A DNA stretch of 20,231 nt from DASPXY01 sp038227745 (GCA_038227745.1 JBBRPS010000068.1:1-20231); one strand, 5' to 3'; counted from the first letter of the stretch, positions 11,450-18,608 are shown. Numbers and translations: made by a program. The notes: generated by a model from the sequence alone, not told the origin.

Positions 11450-12565
11450 ATGCCGGAAATCACATCAACTGACATGCAGCTTGCCGAGGGATGCTACATG
11501 ATCGGCCGCAGGAACCCAGACTCGGTGCTGCAATGCAACACCTACCTGCGTACTTTCCGAGGCGAGGGGACCGATTTCCATTGGTGCGTGGACCCCGGCT
11601 CCATGATGGATTACGACGTCATCCGGGCCAACCTGCTCAATCGCATCGGCGATTTTGCGGCGCTAAAGCTCGTGAGCATGAACCATCAAGACCCGGACGT
11701 GACCGGCAATCTGCTGAATTTCACTCGTGAGAATCAGAAGTTGACCGGCCTGATCGCCGAAGACGCCTGGCGGTTGGTCCGGCACCTCAACGCCATCCCC
11801 AAGGAACTCTGGTTCGCCAACAAGATCGAGAACCGTTCTCTTCGCCTGCCGGGAGGGCAGCGGTTACAGATGGTCCCCACTCCCTTTTGCCATTTTCGCG
11901 GTGCAGTGGCCTTCTATGACCCGGAGAGCCAGATCCTCTTCAGCGGCGACCTGTTCGGCGGGCTGAACTCGCCTGGCCGGACCCATTTGTACGGGCAGGA
12001 AAATGATTGGCCGGGAATCGCGCAGTTCCACCAGATTTACATGCCCACCCGGGAGGTCGTGGCGCGTGCCTTGCGGACGATCCGTGCGCTCGATCCTGCC
12101 GTCAAGGTCATTGCGCCACAGCACGGCTTCGTCTTGACCGGCGATTTCATGCACGCGGTCATGGACCGGCTGGAGCAACTCCCGATGGGGATCGATCTGT
12201 TCCCCGACGAACTTGACGAGCGCTACCTCAAGGGGTACGCCGAAGTCTTTCATGAGGTGGTCGGCGAGATTTCCCATCTCCTGGGGCCGTCTGAGCTCCG
12301 GTCCCTGCTGACGCACCTGCCGCGCGAGCACGAGTTGGCCAGCTGTATCCGAATCACGGGCGACGAGGTTCACCTGGAGCGACACGGCATTCGGGCGTTG
12401 CCTCTGCTGGTGGACGTGGCGGCCCTGGGGCGCCAACCTGTATTCCGCTCAATGCTCAAGGATCGCGTGCTTCGCGGCTGCCTGGAGCGGGGCCTACCGC
12501 TGCCGCAGATGGGCATCGGCGTGGAGGAAACGGGGGCAGATCTGTCCGGATACTGGCTGGGGTGA
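11450..12565 (+). CDS. ODP-type di-iron metallo-beta-lactamase-fold protein (oxygen-binding, flavodiiron-like)
   Basis: A 371-residue protein. The N-terminal metallo-beta-lactamase domain carries a full di-iron ligand set as in flavodiiron proteins: His79-X-Asp81-X-Asp83 (NHQDPDVTGN), His148 (TPFCHFRG), Asp167 (FSGDLFGG) and His225 (APQHGF). The HQDPDV variant, with Asp for the usual Glu, is typical of the ODP (oxygen-binding di-iron protein) subgroup. No flavodoxin or rubredoxin domain follows; the C-terminal 140 residues are a helical extension containing HLPREHELASCIRI. Flavodiiron relatives reduce O2 or NO, while ODP proteins bind O2 as sensors. It has ATG 11450 with a GAGGAG site upstream, 26 bases after the selenorhodanese. 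An electron donor would have to be supplied separately, possibly by the reductase at 15180. Confidence 0.82.
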   Translation: MPEITSTDMQLAEGCYMIGRRNPDSVLQCNTYLRTFRGEGTDFHWCVDPGSMMDYDVIRANLLNRIGDFAALKLVSMNHQDPDVTGNLLNFTRENQKLTGLIAEDAWRLVRHLNAIPKELWFANKIENRSLRLPGGQRLQMVPTPFCHFRGAVAFYDPESQILFSGDLFGGLNSPGRTHLYGQENDWPGIAQFHQIYMPTREVVARALRTIRALDPAVKVIAPQHGFVLTGDFMHAVMDRLEQLPMGIDLFPDELDERYLKGYAEVFHEVVGEISHLLGPSELRSLLTHLPREHELASCIRITGDEVHLERHGIRALPLLVDVAALGRQPVFRSMLKDRVLRGCLERGLPLPQMGIGVEETGADLSGYWLG

Positions 12566-12628
12566 GCGTTGGGACAAGTCGGATCGTAACACTGACATTT
12601 GCAGTCCGATTTGAAGGAGGATAGGACC

Positions 12629-12973
12629 ATGATTCACTTGAAACGGGTTTATGAAGAGCCTTCCAAGGAAGACGGCGTCCGGGTACTGGTCGAACGACTC
12701 TGGCCCCGCGGCCTTACCAAGGAACGCGCGGCGGTGGATTTGTGGCTCAAGGACGTGGCCCCGAGTCCCGAGCTACGCAAGTGGTTCGGCCATGACCCGG
12801 CGCGCTGGGAGCAATTCCAGGAGCGCTACCGGCACGAGTTGCGTGAGAAGAAGGCCTCGGTCCAACTGTTGAAACAAAAGGGGAAGGAGGGCACGGTCAC
12901 GCTGGTCTACGCGGCGCGAGACGAGGAACACAACGGTGCGCTCGTTCTGAAAAGGCTCCTCCAGGGCCATTAG
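12629..12973 (+). CDS. DUF488 family protein
   Basis: A 114-residue DUF488 (YeaO-like) protein. It shows the family landmarks: an N-terminal beta strand with LKRVYEEPSKEDGVRVLVERLWPRG split across residues 4-28, followed by WLKDVAPSPELRKWF (about 38-52) and a C-terminal TLVYAARDEEHN (90-101). The start is ATG 12629 with SD GAAGGAGGA; the earlier in-frame non-ATG start at 12599 would swallow this ribosome-binding site. The biochemical role of DUF488 is unknown. Its repeated co-occurrence with redox and iron-related genes elsewhere is general background, not evidence of function. It sits between the ODP gene and the membrane molybdenum enzyme, with 63- and 34-base gaps, so co-transcription is likely. 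Confidence 0.85.
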   Translation: MIHLKRVYEEPSKEDGVRVLVERLWPRGLTKERAAVDLWLKDVAPSPELRKWFGHDPARWEQFQERYRHELREKKASVQLLKQKGKEGTVTLVYAARDEEHNGALVLKRLLQGH

Positions 12974-13007
12974 GCCGAGTGAGGCCGGATAGGAAGGATT
13001 CACGGTC

Positions 13008-14633
13008 ATGCGCATTCGACGCAAAACATTGCTCCTGCTCGCTTCGCCCTTCGTATTGCTGTTTGTTGCCGCTTACCTTCAGTGGGCAATCGCCGGCCTG
13101 CCATCGGTGTCGTTTACTGCCACGGTAAGCCCCGAGACGCCGATGGCTCCCTCTGGCTTTCCGGCCTGGCTGCGTGTCACCCACTACGTCAACTTTCTGT
13201 TCCTGGTCCTGCTCGTCCGCAGCGGCCTACAGATCCTGGCGGACCACCCCCGTCTGTACTGGAACGTCCACTGCACCCCCGGAACGGAGTGGCTCCGGCT
13301 CACGCCGGTCGAGTTGCCGAAAGACCGGGTCTGGACGGCCAAGGATGACTCCCGCTACCTCTCCCCCTGGATCGGCTTGCCCGGCTACCGGCACACCATC
13401 GGAATGGCGCGGCACTGGCACTTCCTCAGCGCACTGTTTTGGGTGGGCAATGGCCTGGTCTTCGTGGTCTTGCTGTTCGCCACCGATCAGTGGAAGCGCC
13501 TGGTGCCCAACACCTGGCAGATCGTACCCGACGCCTGGGCCGTCTTTGTCCACTACGCCACGTTCCACCTGCCGCCGGAGCCAAACGGCTTTTATCACTA
13601 CAACGCCCTCCAGCAGCTGGCATACTTCGGGGTGGTGTTCATTCTGGCTCCGCTGTCCATCTTGACCGGGCCCTCCATGTCGCCGGCGCTGACGAACCGG
13701 TTCACATGGTATCCGAAACTGCCCGGCAACCGGCAAATCGGCCGGTCGTTGCACTTCTTCGTCATGTGCGCGTTCGTCCTCTTCACCATCGGGCACGTGA
13801 CCATGGTCGTGCTCACGGGCCTTGTACGAAACATGAACCACATCGTGGTGGGGACGGACAATGCGAAGCCGATTGGTCTGTACGTGGGCCTGGCGGGAAT
13901 CGGCGTGGTAGTCCTGCTGAATGTGTTCGCCAACTGGGCGGCATGGCGGCATCCTCGGCCCGTCCAGCACGCCGCCAAGGTGATCGTCAGCCCGGTCATG
14001 GGGTTCCTTCTCGATCGCCCCGCCCCGGTGGCCGAGTTCGGTCGCGAGGACATCTCCCCCTTCTTCTGGGTCAACGGCAGGATGCCGACCTCGGGTGAGT
14101 GGAAGGCGCTGGCCGCCGACAATTTCAAGGGCTACCGGCTCAAGGTGTACGGCTTGGTGGAGAACCCGGTCGAGCTGTCACTGGCCGACCTCCGGGCGCT
14201 GGGGAAGAAGACGCAGATCACGCTGCACCATTGCATCCAGGGCTGGTCTGGCATCGCCGAGTGGGGCGGCCTGCCGCTAGCGGAACTCATCAAGCTGGTC
14301 CAACCGACGCCCAAGGCAAAGGCGGTCGTCTTCCATTCATTTGGCGAGGGCGTCGATTTCAGCACGGGCACCCCGGACGGCCAGTATTACGACAGTCTCT
14401 CGATCAGAAACGCCTTGAACCCTCAAACATTACTGGCTTACGAGATGAACTACCCGCCGCTCAATCATCTGCACGGAGCCCCGTTGCGGCTGCGTGTCGA
14501 GAACCAGCTCGGCTTCAAGATGGTCAAGTGGATTCGGGCCATCGAGTTTGTCGAGAGCACCAGATCCGTCGGCCAAGGCGAAGGTGGCTATGCCGAGGAC
14601 CACGAATACTTCGGCGAGCTGGCCAATATCTGA
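13008..14633 (+). CDS. cytochrome b561-like membrane domain fused to a sulfite-oxidase/MsrP-type molybdopterin domain
   Basis: A 541-residue fusion. Residues 1-330 are a membrane di-heme b-type cytochrome: helices near 7-30, 57-76, 135-158, 200-222, 247-271 and 289-312, with candidate heme ligands among His59, His136, His138, His249 and His263. Residues 340-530 form an oxidoreductase molybdopterin-binding domain (sulfite oxidase/MsrP fold): GYRLKVYGLVENPVELSL, then LHHCIQGWSG with Cys409 as predicted molybdenum ligand, NYPPLNHLHGAPLRL and GFKMVKWIRAIEFVE. In MsrP/MsrQ-like systems the molybdenum subunit and heme membrane subunit are separate proteins; here they are one chain. No Tat signal is seen, and which side of the membrane the molybdenum domain faces is uncertain. 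Electrons may pass between quinone and substrate. The substrate (S-oxide, N-oxide, sulfite or nitrogen oxide) is unknown. Confidence 0.85.
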   Translation: MRIRRKTLLLLASPFVLLFVAAYLQWAIAGLPSVSFTATVSPETPMAPSGFPAWLRVTHYVNFLFLVLLVRSGLQILADHPRLYWNVHCTPGTEWLRLTPVELPKDRVWTAKDDSRYLSPWIGLPGYRHTIGMARHWHFLSALFWVGNGLVFVVLLFATDQWKRLVPNTWQIVPDAWAVFVHYATFHLPPEPNGFYHYNALQQLAYFGVVFILAPLSILTGPSMSPALTNRFTWYPKLPGNRQIGRSLHFFVMCAFVLFTIGHVTMVVLTGLVRNMNHIVVGTDNAKPIGLYVGLAGIGVVVLLNVFANWAAWRHPRPVQHAAKVIVSPVMGFLLDRPAPVAEFGREDISPFFWVNGRMPTSGEWKALAADNFKGYRLKVYGLVENPVELSLADLRALGKKTQITLHHCIQGWSGIAEWGGLPLAELIKLVQPTPKAKAVVFHSFGEGVDFSTGTPDGQYYDSLSIRNALNPQTLLAYEMNYPPLNHLHGAPLRLRVENQLGFKMVKWIRAIEFVESTRSVGQGEGGYAEDHEYFGELANI

Positions 14634-14649
14634 AGGAGGTAGCCGCGCC

Positions 14650-14703
14650 ATGCTGCCCGAAAGAGGCTGGCACTACCCCGAGCCCAAGACGGAGTGCCGA
14701 TAA
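14650..14703 (+). CDS. 17-residue small protein, unknown
   Basis: ATG 14650 to TAA 14703 encodes MLPERGWHYPEPKTECR. A very strong Shine-Dalgarno (GAAGGAGGT, about 8 bases upstream) overlaps the stop region of the preceding gene. A second ribosome-binding site for the next gene starts just after its stop. It could be a real small protein, a leader peptide coupling translation, or the relic of a longer gene. The sequence alone does not decide. Confidence 0.4.
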   Translation: MLPERGWHYPEPKTECR

Positions 14704-14723
14704 CCTTACTGAGGAGAAAGATC

Positions 14724-15119
14724 ATGAAAGCGACCCAACGACTCCACTACATGCGCCAGAGCCTTTGGCTCGACAGCATCACCCGCGGTCTGCTGACGAG
14801 CGGCACACTCCGCCGCTACGTCCAGGAGTTCTCGATCACGGGGCTGTACGTCCAAGCGCTCGCCGCACCCTTCACGATAAACACGATGCCGGAGGCTACA
14901 TTGAAAGCTCTCGCCGGTCACGGCGAGATCGGCCAGACCCTGCCCGCGCGTGCCCGCTACTGCGACGAAGTGTTGGCTAAGTTCGCCACGGCCGGCATCG
15001 ACACCAATGCCTTGGCCGCCCAACTCCTGGATGAAGGGGCTAGGGCCTTCGTCACGTCCTGGAACGAGCTTCTGAAGTGCATCGCCTCCAAGAGCGAAGC
15101 GCTCAAGAAGGTTAGTTGA
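14724..15119 (+). CDS. internally deleted transaldolase (N- and C-terminal parts only)
   Basis: 131 residues that match both ends of a 360- to 380-residue transaldolase of the actinobacterial/planctomycete type. The N-terminus (SLWLDSITRGLLTSGTLRRY, then EFSITGL, ending at about residue 43) corresponds to the start of the barrel. It joins directly to the C-terminal part LYVQALAAPFTINTMPEATL, then AGIDTNALAAQLLDEGARAF and SWNELLKCI. The whole catalytic core, including the Thr-Asn-Pro strand and the Schiff-base lysine region, is missing, yet the frame is open. A GAGGAGA Shine-Dalgarno precedes ATG 14724. It cannot be an active transaldolase. It is either a pseudogene formed by an in-frame deletion of about 240 codons or a repurposed mini-protein. 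It is flanked by operon genes in the same direction. Confidence 0.75.
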   Translation: MKATQRLHYMRQSLWLDSITRGLLTSGTLRRYVQEFSITGLYVQALAAPFTINTMPEATLKALAGHGEIGQTLPARARYCDEVLAKFATAGIDTNALAAQLLDEGARAFVTSWNELLKCIASKSEALKKVS

Positions 15120-15179
15120 CTCCGAAAGAATGGAGACCGATCTCATGACACCAATCACGACAATGGAGGCATGACCGCG

Positions 15180-15902
15180 ATGGCAATTTGCAAAGTCAAA
15201 CTCAAGGGCCGACAGGAAATCGCCACCGATACGATGGCATTTCTTTTCGAGAAGCCGGAGGGATTCTCGTACAAGGCGGGCCAGTTCGGCGATTTCACGC
15301 TCGTCAACCCGCCGGACACCGACGCGGAAGGAAACACGCGCGGGTTTTCCCTCGCCAGTGCCCCCTACGAGGGCGACCTCATGGTGGCGACGCGGATGCG
15401 GGACACCGCGTTCAAGCGAGTCCTCAAGACGATGGCGCTCGGGACGGAAGTCGCGCTGGACGCGCCCTATGGCTCGCTCACGCTTCACGGCGACGCGAGC
15501 ATCCCCGCCGTCTTCCTCTCGGGCGGTATCGGCGTCACACCCGTGCGGAGCATTATCCTCCAGGCCACCCACGACAAGCTCCCCCACAAGATCGTCCTCT
15601 TCGACTCGAACCGAAGGCCCGAGGACTCGGCATTCCTGGACGATCTGGAGGAGGCACAGAAGAGGAACCCGAATTTCGCCCTCGTCGGCACGATGACGGA
15701 GAGGGAGAAATCGCGCAAGCCTTGGAGCGGGGAAACGGGTTTCATCACCAAAGCCATGCTCATGAAATCGGTCAACGATCTCAACCTCCCGATCTTCTAC
15801 ATCTCGGGCCCACGGGCGATGGTGGCCGCGATGCGCACAATCCTCGATGGCGCGGGCGTCAAGGACGACAAGATCCGCACCGAGGAGTTTTCGGGTTACT
15901 GA
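15180..15902 (+). CDS. ferredoxin-NADP reductase-like FAD/NAD(P)-binding oxidoreductase
   Basis: A 240-residue flavin reductase of the ferredoxin-NADP+ reductase superfamily. An N-terminal FAD-binding barrel has RGFSLAS (54-60), the Arg-X-X-Ser flavin-phosphate motif, and AGQFGDF (33-39). The NAD(P)-binding domain has GGIGVTPVRSII (115-126) and the closing SGPRAMVAAM, ending EEFSGY. No iron-sulfur or heme domain is attached, so it must pass electrons to a separate partner; the ODP di-iron protein and the membrane molybdenum-heme protein in the same gene set are plausible. ATG 15180 lies 10 bases after GGAGG, whereas ATG 15171 is only one base after it and is rejected. Confidence 0.87.
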   Translation: MAICKVKLKGRQEIATDTMAFLFEKPEGFSYKAGQFGDFTLVNPPDTDAEGNTRGFSLASAPYEGDLMVATRMRDTAFKRVLKTMALGTEVALDAPYGSLTLHGDASIPAVFLSGGIGVTPVRSIILQATHDKLPHKIVLFDSNRRPEDSAFLDDLEEAQKRNPNFALVGTMTEREKSRKPWSGETGFITKAMLMKSVNDLNLPIFYISGPRAMVAAMRTILDGAGVKDDKIRTEEFSGY

Positions 15903-15992
15903 GCCTTGATATCAACAACCGGGGCGGCGGGGGATGTCAAACAAGGCACCACCAGCACTTGCCCTCTGACTCATGAAACCGGAGGAACCCGT

Positions 15993-16487
15993 ATGACTTC
16001 TTTCTTCTATTGCGATCGTCTGGAAACCTGTCGGCAGGAAATCGTGGCCGGTGAGCCCGGCGCCAAGGACTGGCAGCGGGCCGAGATTCATTCATTCGCG
16101 GACATCACACACATCGTTCGGGCCATTACCGAAGCCATGACGGAAGCCGGCCTTTCGGAAGACGACGTTCTTGGGGGGCGCCTGGGCCTGCAAGAGGGCC
16201 TCGTCAACGCCCACGAGCACGGGCACCAGGGAGACTGGTCCAAGCCGATCCAGATCCGCTACTGCGTGTCCCCGGCAGGGTTCGTGGCGGAGATTGAAGA
16301 TCAGGGGCAGGGCTTTGAGCCGAGCCAGGTGCCGGACCCCCTCGCCCCGGAGAACCTCAACCGTCTCAGCGGCCGGGGTCTGCTGATGATGCGGACTTAT
16401 CTGTCGGGAGTTTGCCACAACGAGCAGGGCAATTGTATCTGCTTCTGCAAGCACCGCTCCGGGACGCCGCAGCCGCCGCTGGCCTGA
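15993..16487 (+). CDS. HATPase anti-sigma regulatory factor (RsbW/SpoIIAB-like serine kinase)
   Basis: A 164-residue GHKL-fold ATPase of the anti-sigma-factor/serine-threonine kinase class. The N-box is EGLVNAHEHGHQGD (68-81, with conserved Asn72). The G1 box is EDQGQGFEP (102-110), and the G2 region is SGRGLLMMRTYL. The N-terminal 25 residues contain two Cys (YCDRLETC), which is unusual for RsbW-like proteins and might be redox-responsive. The start is ATG 15993 with SD GGAGGA 7 bases upstream. In partner-switching systems such proteins bind a sigma factor or phosphorylate a STAS-domain antagonist; neither is encoded nearby, so the partner must lie elsewhere. Its place in an Rrf2-linked gene set suggests linking redox stress to a wider response. 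Confidence 0.85.
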   Translation: MTSFFYCDRLETCRQEIVAGEPGAKDWQRAEIHSFADITHIVRAITEAMTEAGLSEDDVLGGRLGLQEGLVNAHEHGHQGDWSKPIQIRYCVSPAGFVAEIEDQGQGFEPSQVPDPLAPENLNRLSGRGLLMMRTYLSGVCHNEQGNCICFCKHRSGTPQPPLA

Positions 16488-16517
16488 TGTGCATTCCGGG
16501 AGATGAGAACCACTGCC

Positions 16518-17492
16518 ATGAGCCAGAGTACCTTCTTCCTTGAACCTGTGCCGCCCTTCCGGCTGGACCTGACGGTCTGGACGTTGCGCCGCCGTCCAGA
16601 CAACGCCGTGGACCGCTGGGACGGCAAAACCTACCGCCGGGTGCTGCTGTTGCCAGTCGGGCCTGTGGAGGTGGCGGTCACCCAGGTGGCATCGCCCGAG
16701 ACGCCGCGACTGCAAATCGCGGTGACGGGCCAACCGATCCGTGCCGCAGTGCAGGCCGACGTGACAACGAACCTGGAGCGGCTGCTGGGCCTGCGTATCG
16801 ATCTGACGGAATTCTACCAGCTGGCGGCGCCTGATCGGCGGTTGGGGCCGCTGGCCCAGCGCTTTCGGGGCATGAAGCCGCCGCGCTTCGCCACGGTCTT
16901 CGAGGGCGTGATTAACGCGATTGCGTGTCAACAGGTGACGCTCACGCTGGGCATTCGCCTCCTCAATCGCCTGGCCGTTGCCTGCGGCACCGTATTCGGT
17001 GAGGGCGATGAGGCCGGTCACGCCTTCCCGCGACCGATGGACATCGCCGGCCTGTGCCCTGCGGGCCTGAGGCAGTTCGGGTTCAGTCGCCAGAAGGGTC
17101 TGGCGATGATCGAGTTGGCCAAGTCGGCGGCCGAAGGGCGACTGGATCTGGAAGGATTGGCGGCACTGCCCGATGCCGAAGTGATTGACCGCCTCTGTGA
17201 ACTGCGTGGGGTGGGACGATGGACCGCAGAATACATCCTGCTGCGAGGCCTGGGTCGGCTGCATGTGTTTCCCGGCGACGACGTGGGCGCTCGTAACAAC
17301 CTGCAACGCTGGCTGCGATTGAGGAAAACTCTTGACTACGAAGGAGTCCGCCGGATTCTGGCCGGCTGGGGCGGCTACGCCGGGCTCGTTTACTTTCATC
17401 TGCTCCTGGATCGCCTGGCGGAGTCCGAAAACCTGAGCGTAACAAGGCCATGCGGAAGCCTGAGCGTACCGATCACCGGGAATATCTCATGA
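16518..17492 (+). CDS. AlkA-type DNA-3-methyladenine glycosylase II
   Basis: A 324-residue HhH-GPD superfamily DNA glycosylase that removes alkylated or deaminated bases to start base-excision repair. An N-terminal AlkA-like domain (about 5-110) is followed by the catalytic helical domain: PRFATVFEGVINAIACQQVT, the helix-hairpin-helix LRGVGRWTAEYILL (229-242), and VFPGDDVGARN with the catalytic Asp at 255. There is no iron-sulfur cysteine cluster, as expected for AlkA rather than Nth/MutY. ATG 16518 is preferred; ATG 16503 abuts its GGGAG and would add five residues. The stop overlaps a possible ATG of the next small gene. The context suits repair of damage from nitrosation or alkylation. The N-terminal domain is strongly diverged from E. 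coli AlkA. Confidence 0.88.
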   Translation: MSQSTFFLEPVPPFRLDLTVWTLRRRPDNAVDRWDGKTYRRVLLLPVGPVEVAVTQVASPETPRLQIAVTGQPIRAAVQADVTTNLERLLGLRIDLTEFYQLAAPDRRLGPLAQRFRGMKPPRFATVFEGVINAIACQQVTLTLGIRLLNRLAVACGTVFGEGDEAGHAFPRPMDIAGLCPAGLRQFGFSRQKGLAMIELAKSAAEGRLDLEGLAALPDAEVIDRLCELRGVGRWTAEYILLRGLGRLHVFPGDDVGARNNLQRWLRLRKTLDYEGVRRILAGWGGYAGLVYFHLLLDRLAESENLSVTRPCGSLSVPITGNIS

Positions 17493-17506
17493 TGAGGATA
17501 CCTACC

Positions 17507-17725
17507 ATGTGTATTGCATTAGACAAGCAGGAACGACGGAACCCATCTGAGCGGGAGGAGAACATCGTGCGGAACGCAGGCCCGGCCGCACGGTCGCTGT
17601 CAATAGCGTGTCCGGTCAAGGATTGTGTTGACGTGGCCAGCGAGGACTCATTTCCTGCGAGCGACGCGCCGAGTTGGACGGGTGTGACAGGTTCTGGCCC
17701 TCCTCACCAGCCGAAAGGTGGTTGA
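17507..17725 (+). CDS. small SFPASD-motif protein
   Basis: A 72-residue hydrophilic protein. Its only recognisable part is the C-terminal DVASEDSFPASDAPSWTG (about 46-63). This short acidic S-F-P-A-S-D-x-P-x-W motif recurs at the ends of many small uncharacterised bacterial proteins, mostly of unknown role. The start is placed at ATG 17507 with GAGGA 8 bases upstream. ATG 17489, which overlaps the AlkA stop, and ATG 17492 are alternatives. Residues 1-45 contain three Cys (one at position 2, plus IACPVKDC). It follows the glycosylase gene and precedes the cupin by 132 bases in which no clear element is seen. Confidence 0.6.
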   Translation: MCIALDKQERRNPSEREENIVRNAGPAARSLSIACPVKDCVDVASEDSFPASDAPSWTGVTGSGPPHQPKGG

Positions 17726-17857
17726 CGATTTCGACCGAAGTGAGGTAAGCAAAGCGCTGTTGGCAACCGTCCGTTCCCGCGATTCTGACCACGAGAGCCA
17801 GCGAACGAAAACCGAACATAGAACGCTCGTTACTCAAAATTTTTCAAGGAGTCTGCA

Positions 17858-18199
17858 ATGGCAATCCCGCATGCGAAATCTGGTGAGGTGATCGACCTGC
17901 GGCCTCTCGGAGAGGCCCTGGTACACTCGATCACAACTACTCTGGTGAAGACCGATAGGCTGGAGGTCATCCGTCTGGTTATCCCCGCCGGCAAGGACAT
18001 CCCGCTCCACCAGGTGGCCGGGGAGATCACGGTTCAGTGCCTGGAAGGCCAGGTCGCCTTCACGGCGGGCGGCACTGCCCGCGAATTGGCGGTGGGCCAG
18101 ATGCTCTACCTCACGGGCAACGAGCCGCATTCACTCCGGGGCATCGAGAACGCCTCAGTCCTCGTGACCATCCTGCTCCATCACAAGAGCGAGGAATGA
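17858..18199 (+). CDS. cupin-domain protein
   Basis: A 113-residue single-domain cupin. Motif 1 is reduced to one His and a Glu: IPLHQVAGEITVQCLEG, with His51 and Glu56 as likely metal ligands. Motif 2 gives His91 in LTGNEPHSLRGIENASVLV. A glycine-containing GQMLYL segment (80-85) lies between them. Small cupins with this pattern bind a metal or small ligand, but the activity cannot be predicted. The start is ATG 17858 with AAGGAG about 8 bases upstream, preceded by an AT-rich stretch (CAAAATTTTTCAAGG). It is the last gene before the strong hairpin at 18287-18337. Small cupins are frequent companions of Rrf2-controlled nitrosative-stress genes. Confidence 0.85.
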   Translation: MAIPHAKSGEVIDLRPLGEALVHSITTTLVKTDRLEVIRLVIPAGKDIPLHQVAGEITVQCLEGQVAFTAGGTARELAVGQMLYLTGNEPHSLRGIENASVLVTILLHHKSEE

Positions 18200-18225
18200 T
18201 GTCAGGCAAGACCAGCTGGCGAGGA

Positions 18226-18261
18226 AACAGCAAAGGTGTCAGGAACAGCAAAGGTGTCAGG
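18226..18261. repeat. 18-bp perfect tandem repeat
   Basis: AACAGCAAAGGTGTCAGG occurs twice in succession (18226-18243 and 18244-18261), followed by AACC. The AAAGGTGTCAGGAACC string resembles arms of REP elements seen dispersed in other bacterial genomes; no inverted partner is present in this window. Confidence 0.8.
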
Positions 18262-18286
18262 AACCGATATTGTAGCCGTGACCCTG

Positions 18287-18337
18287 AAAAGGGGCGGGCC
18301 GGGGGCGGGATTATCCTGCCGTCGACCCGCCCCTTTT
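18287..18337. terminator. bidirectional hairpin terminator
   Basis: AAAAGGGGCGGG (18287-18298) and CCCGCCCCTTTT (18326-18337) are perfect complements. The intervening sequence holds an inner stem, GGCGGGA/TCCTGCC, around TTA. The flanking A4/T4 runs make it usable on both strands, ending the rightward gene set after the cupin and the leftward 18376 gene. Confidence 0.8.
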
Positions 18338-18375
18338 ATCGCCCTACCCCCTGGAAGTCACGGTCGTGGCGCTCT

Positions 18376-18585
18376 TTACGCTTCCGGCAGCACCTCAAGC
18401 TGGTCTTCCCGGACCTCAATGTACAGGCGTCGCGGCTTCTTCTGAACGAGAACGCGGTAGATGCGCGCCCCCTTCGGGCCGAACGGTCCGCGATACTCCG
18501 CGACTTTCGCACGGCGGTAGCCGGAGTTGACAATCCTGACGACGGTGCCGGCCTTCAAAGGCTCGAGCAGGTTCGGCGTCGTCAT
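18376..18585 (-). CDS. small SH3/KOW-like protein, unknown function
   Basis: A 69-residue protein that I cannot assign to a named family. After a short N-terminus it consists of beta-rich sequence: AGTVVRIVNSGYRRAKVAEY (about 13-32), then GPKGARIYRVLVQKKPRRLY and VREDQLEVL. The alternating hydrophobic and basic pattern suggests a small beta-barrel such as an SH3 or KOW-like fold that could bind nucleic acid; that is inference. The start is ATG 18585 with AGGAGGAC 7 bases upstream; the earlier in-frame start at 18612 overlaps the upstream gene. It follows the HEPN-like gene by 23 bases in the same orientation and may be its partner. Confidence 0.65.
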   Translation of the reverse strand: MTTPNLLEPLKAGTVVRIVNSGYRRAKVAEYRGPFGPKGARIYRVLVQKKPRRLYIEVREDQLEVLPEA

Positions 18586-18608
18586 TGTAATGTCCTCCTG
18601 TCTGGGGT

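Noticed and set aside
14706..15587. A 293-codon minus-strand frame opposite the mini-transaldolase and reductase genes
   Set aside because: The antisense frame lacks motifs, whereas both + strand genes match known families.
16092..17399. A 435-codon minus-strand frame opposite the HATPase and AlkA genes
   Set aside because: Both overlapped + strand genes have catalytic motifs; the antisense product has low-complexity composition.
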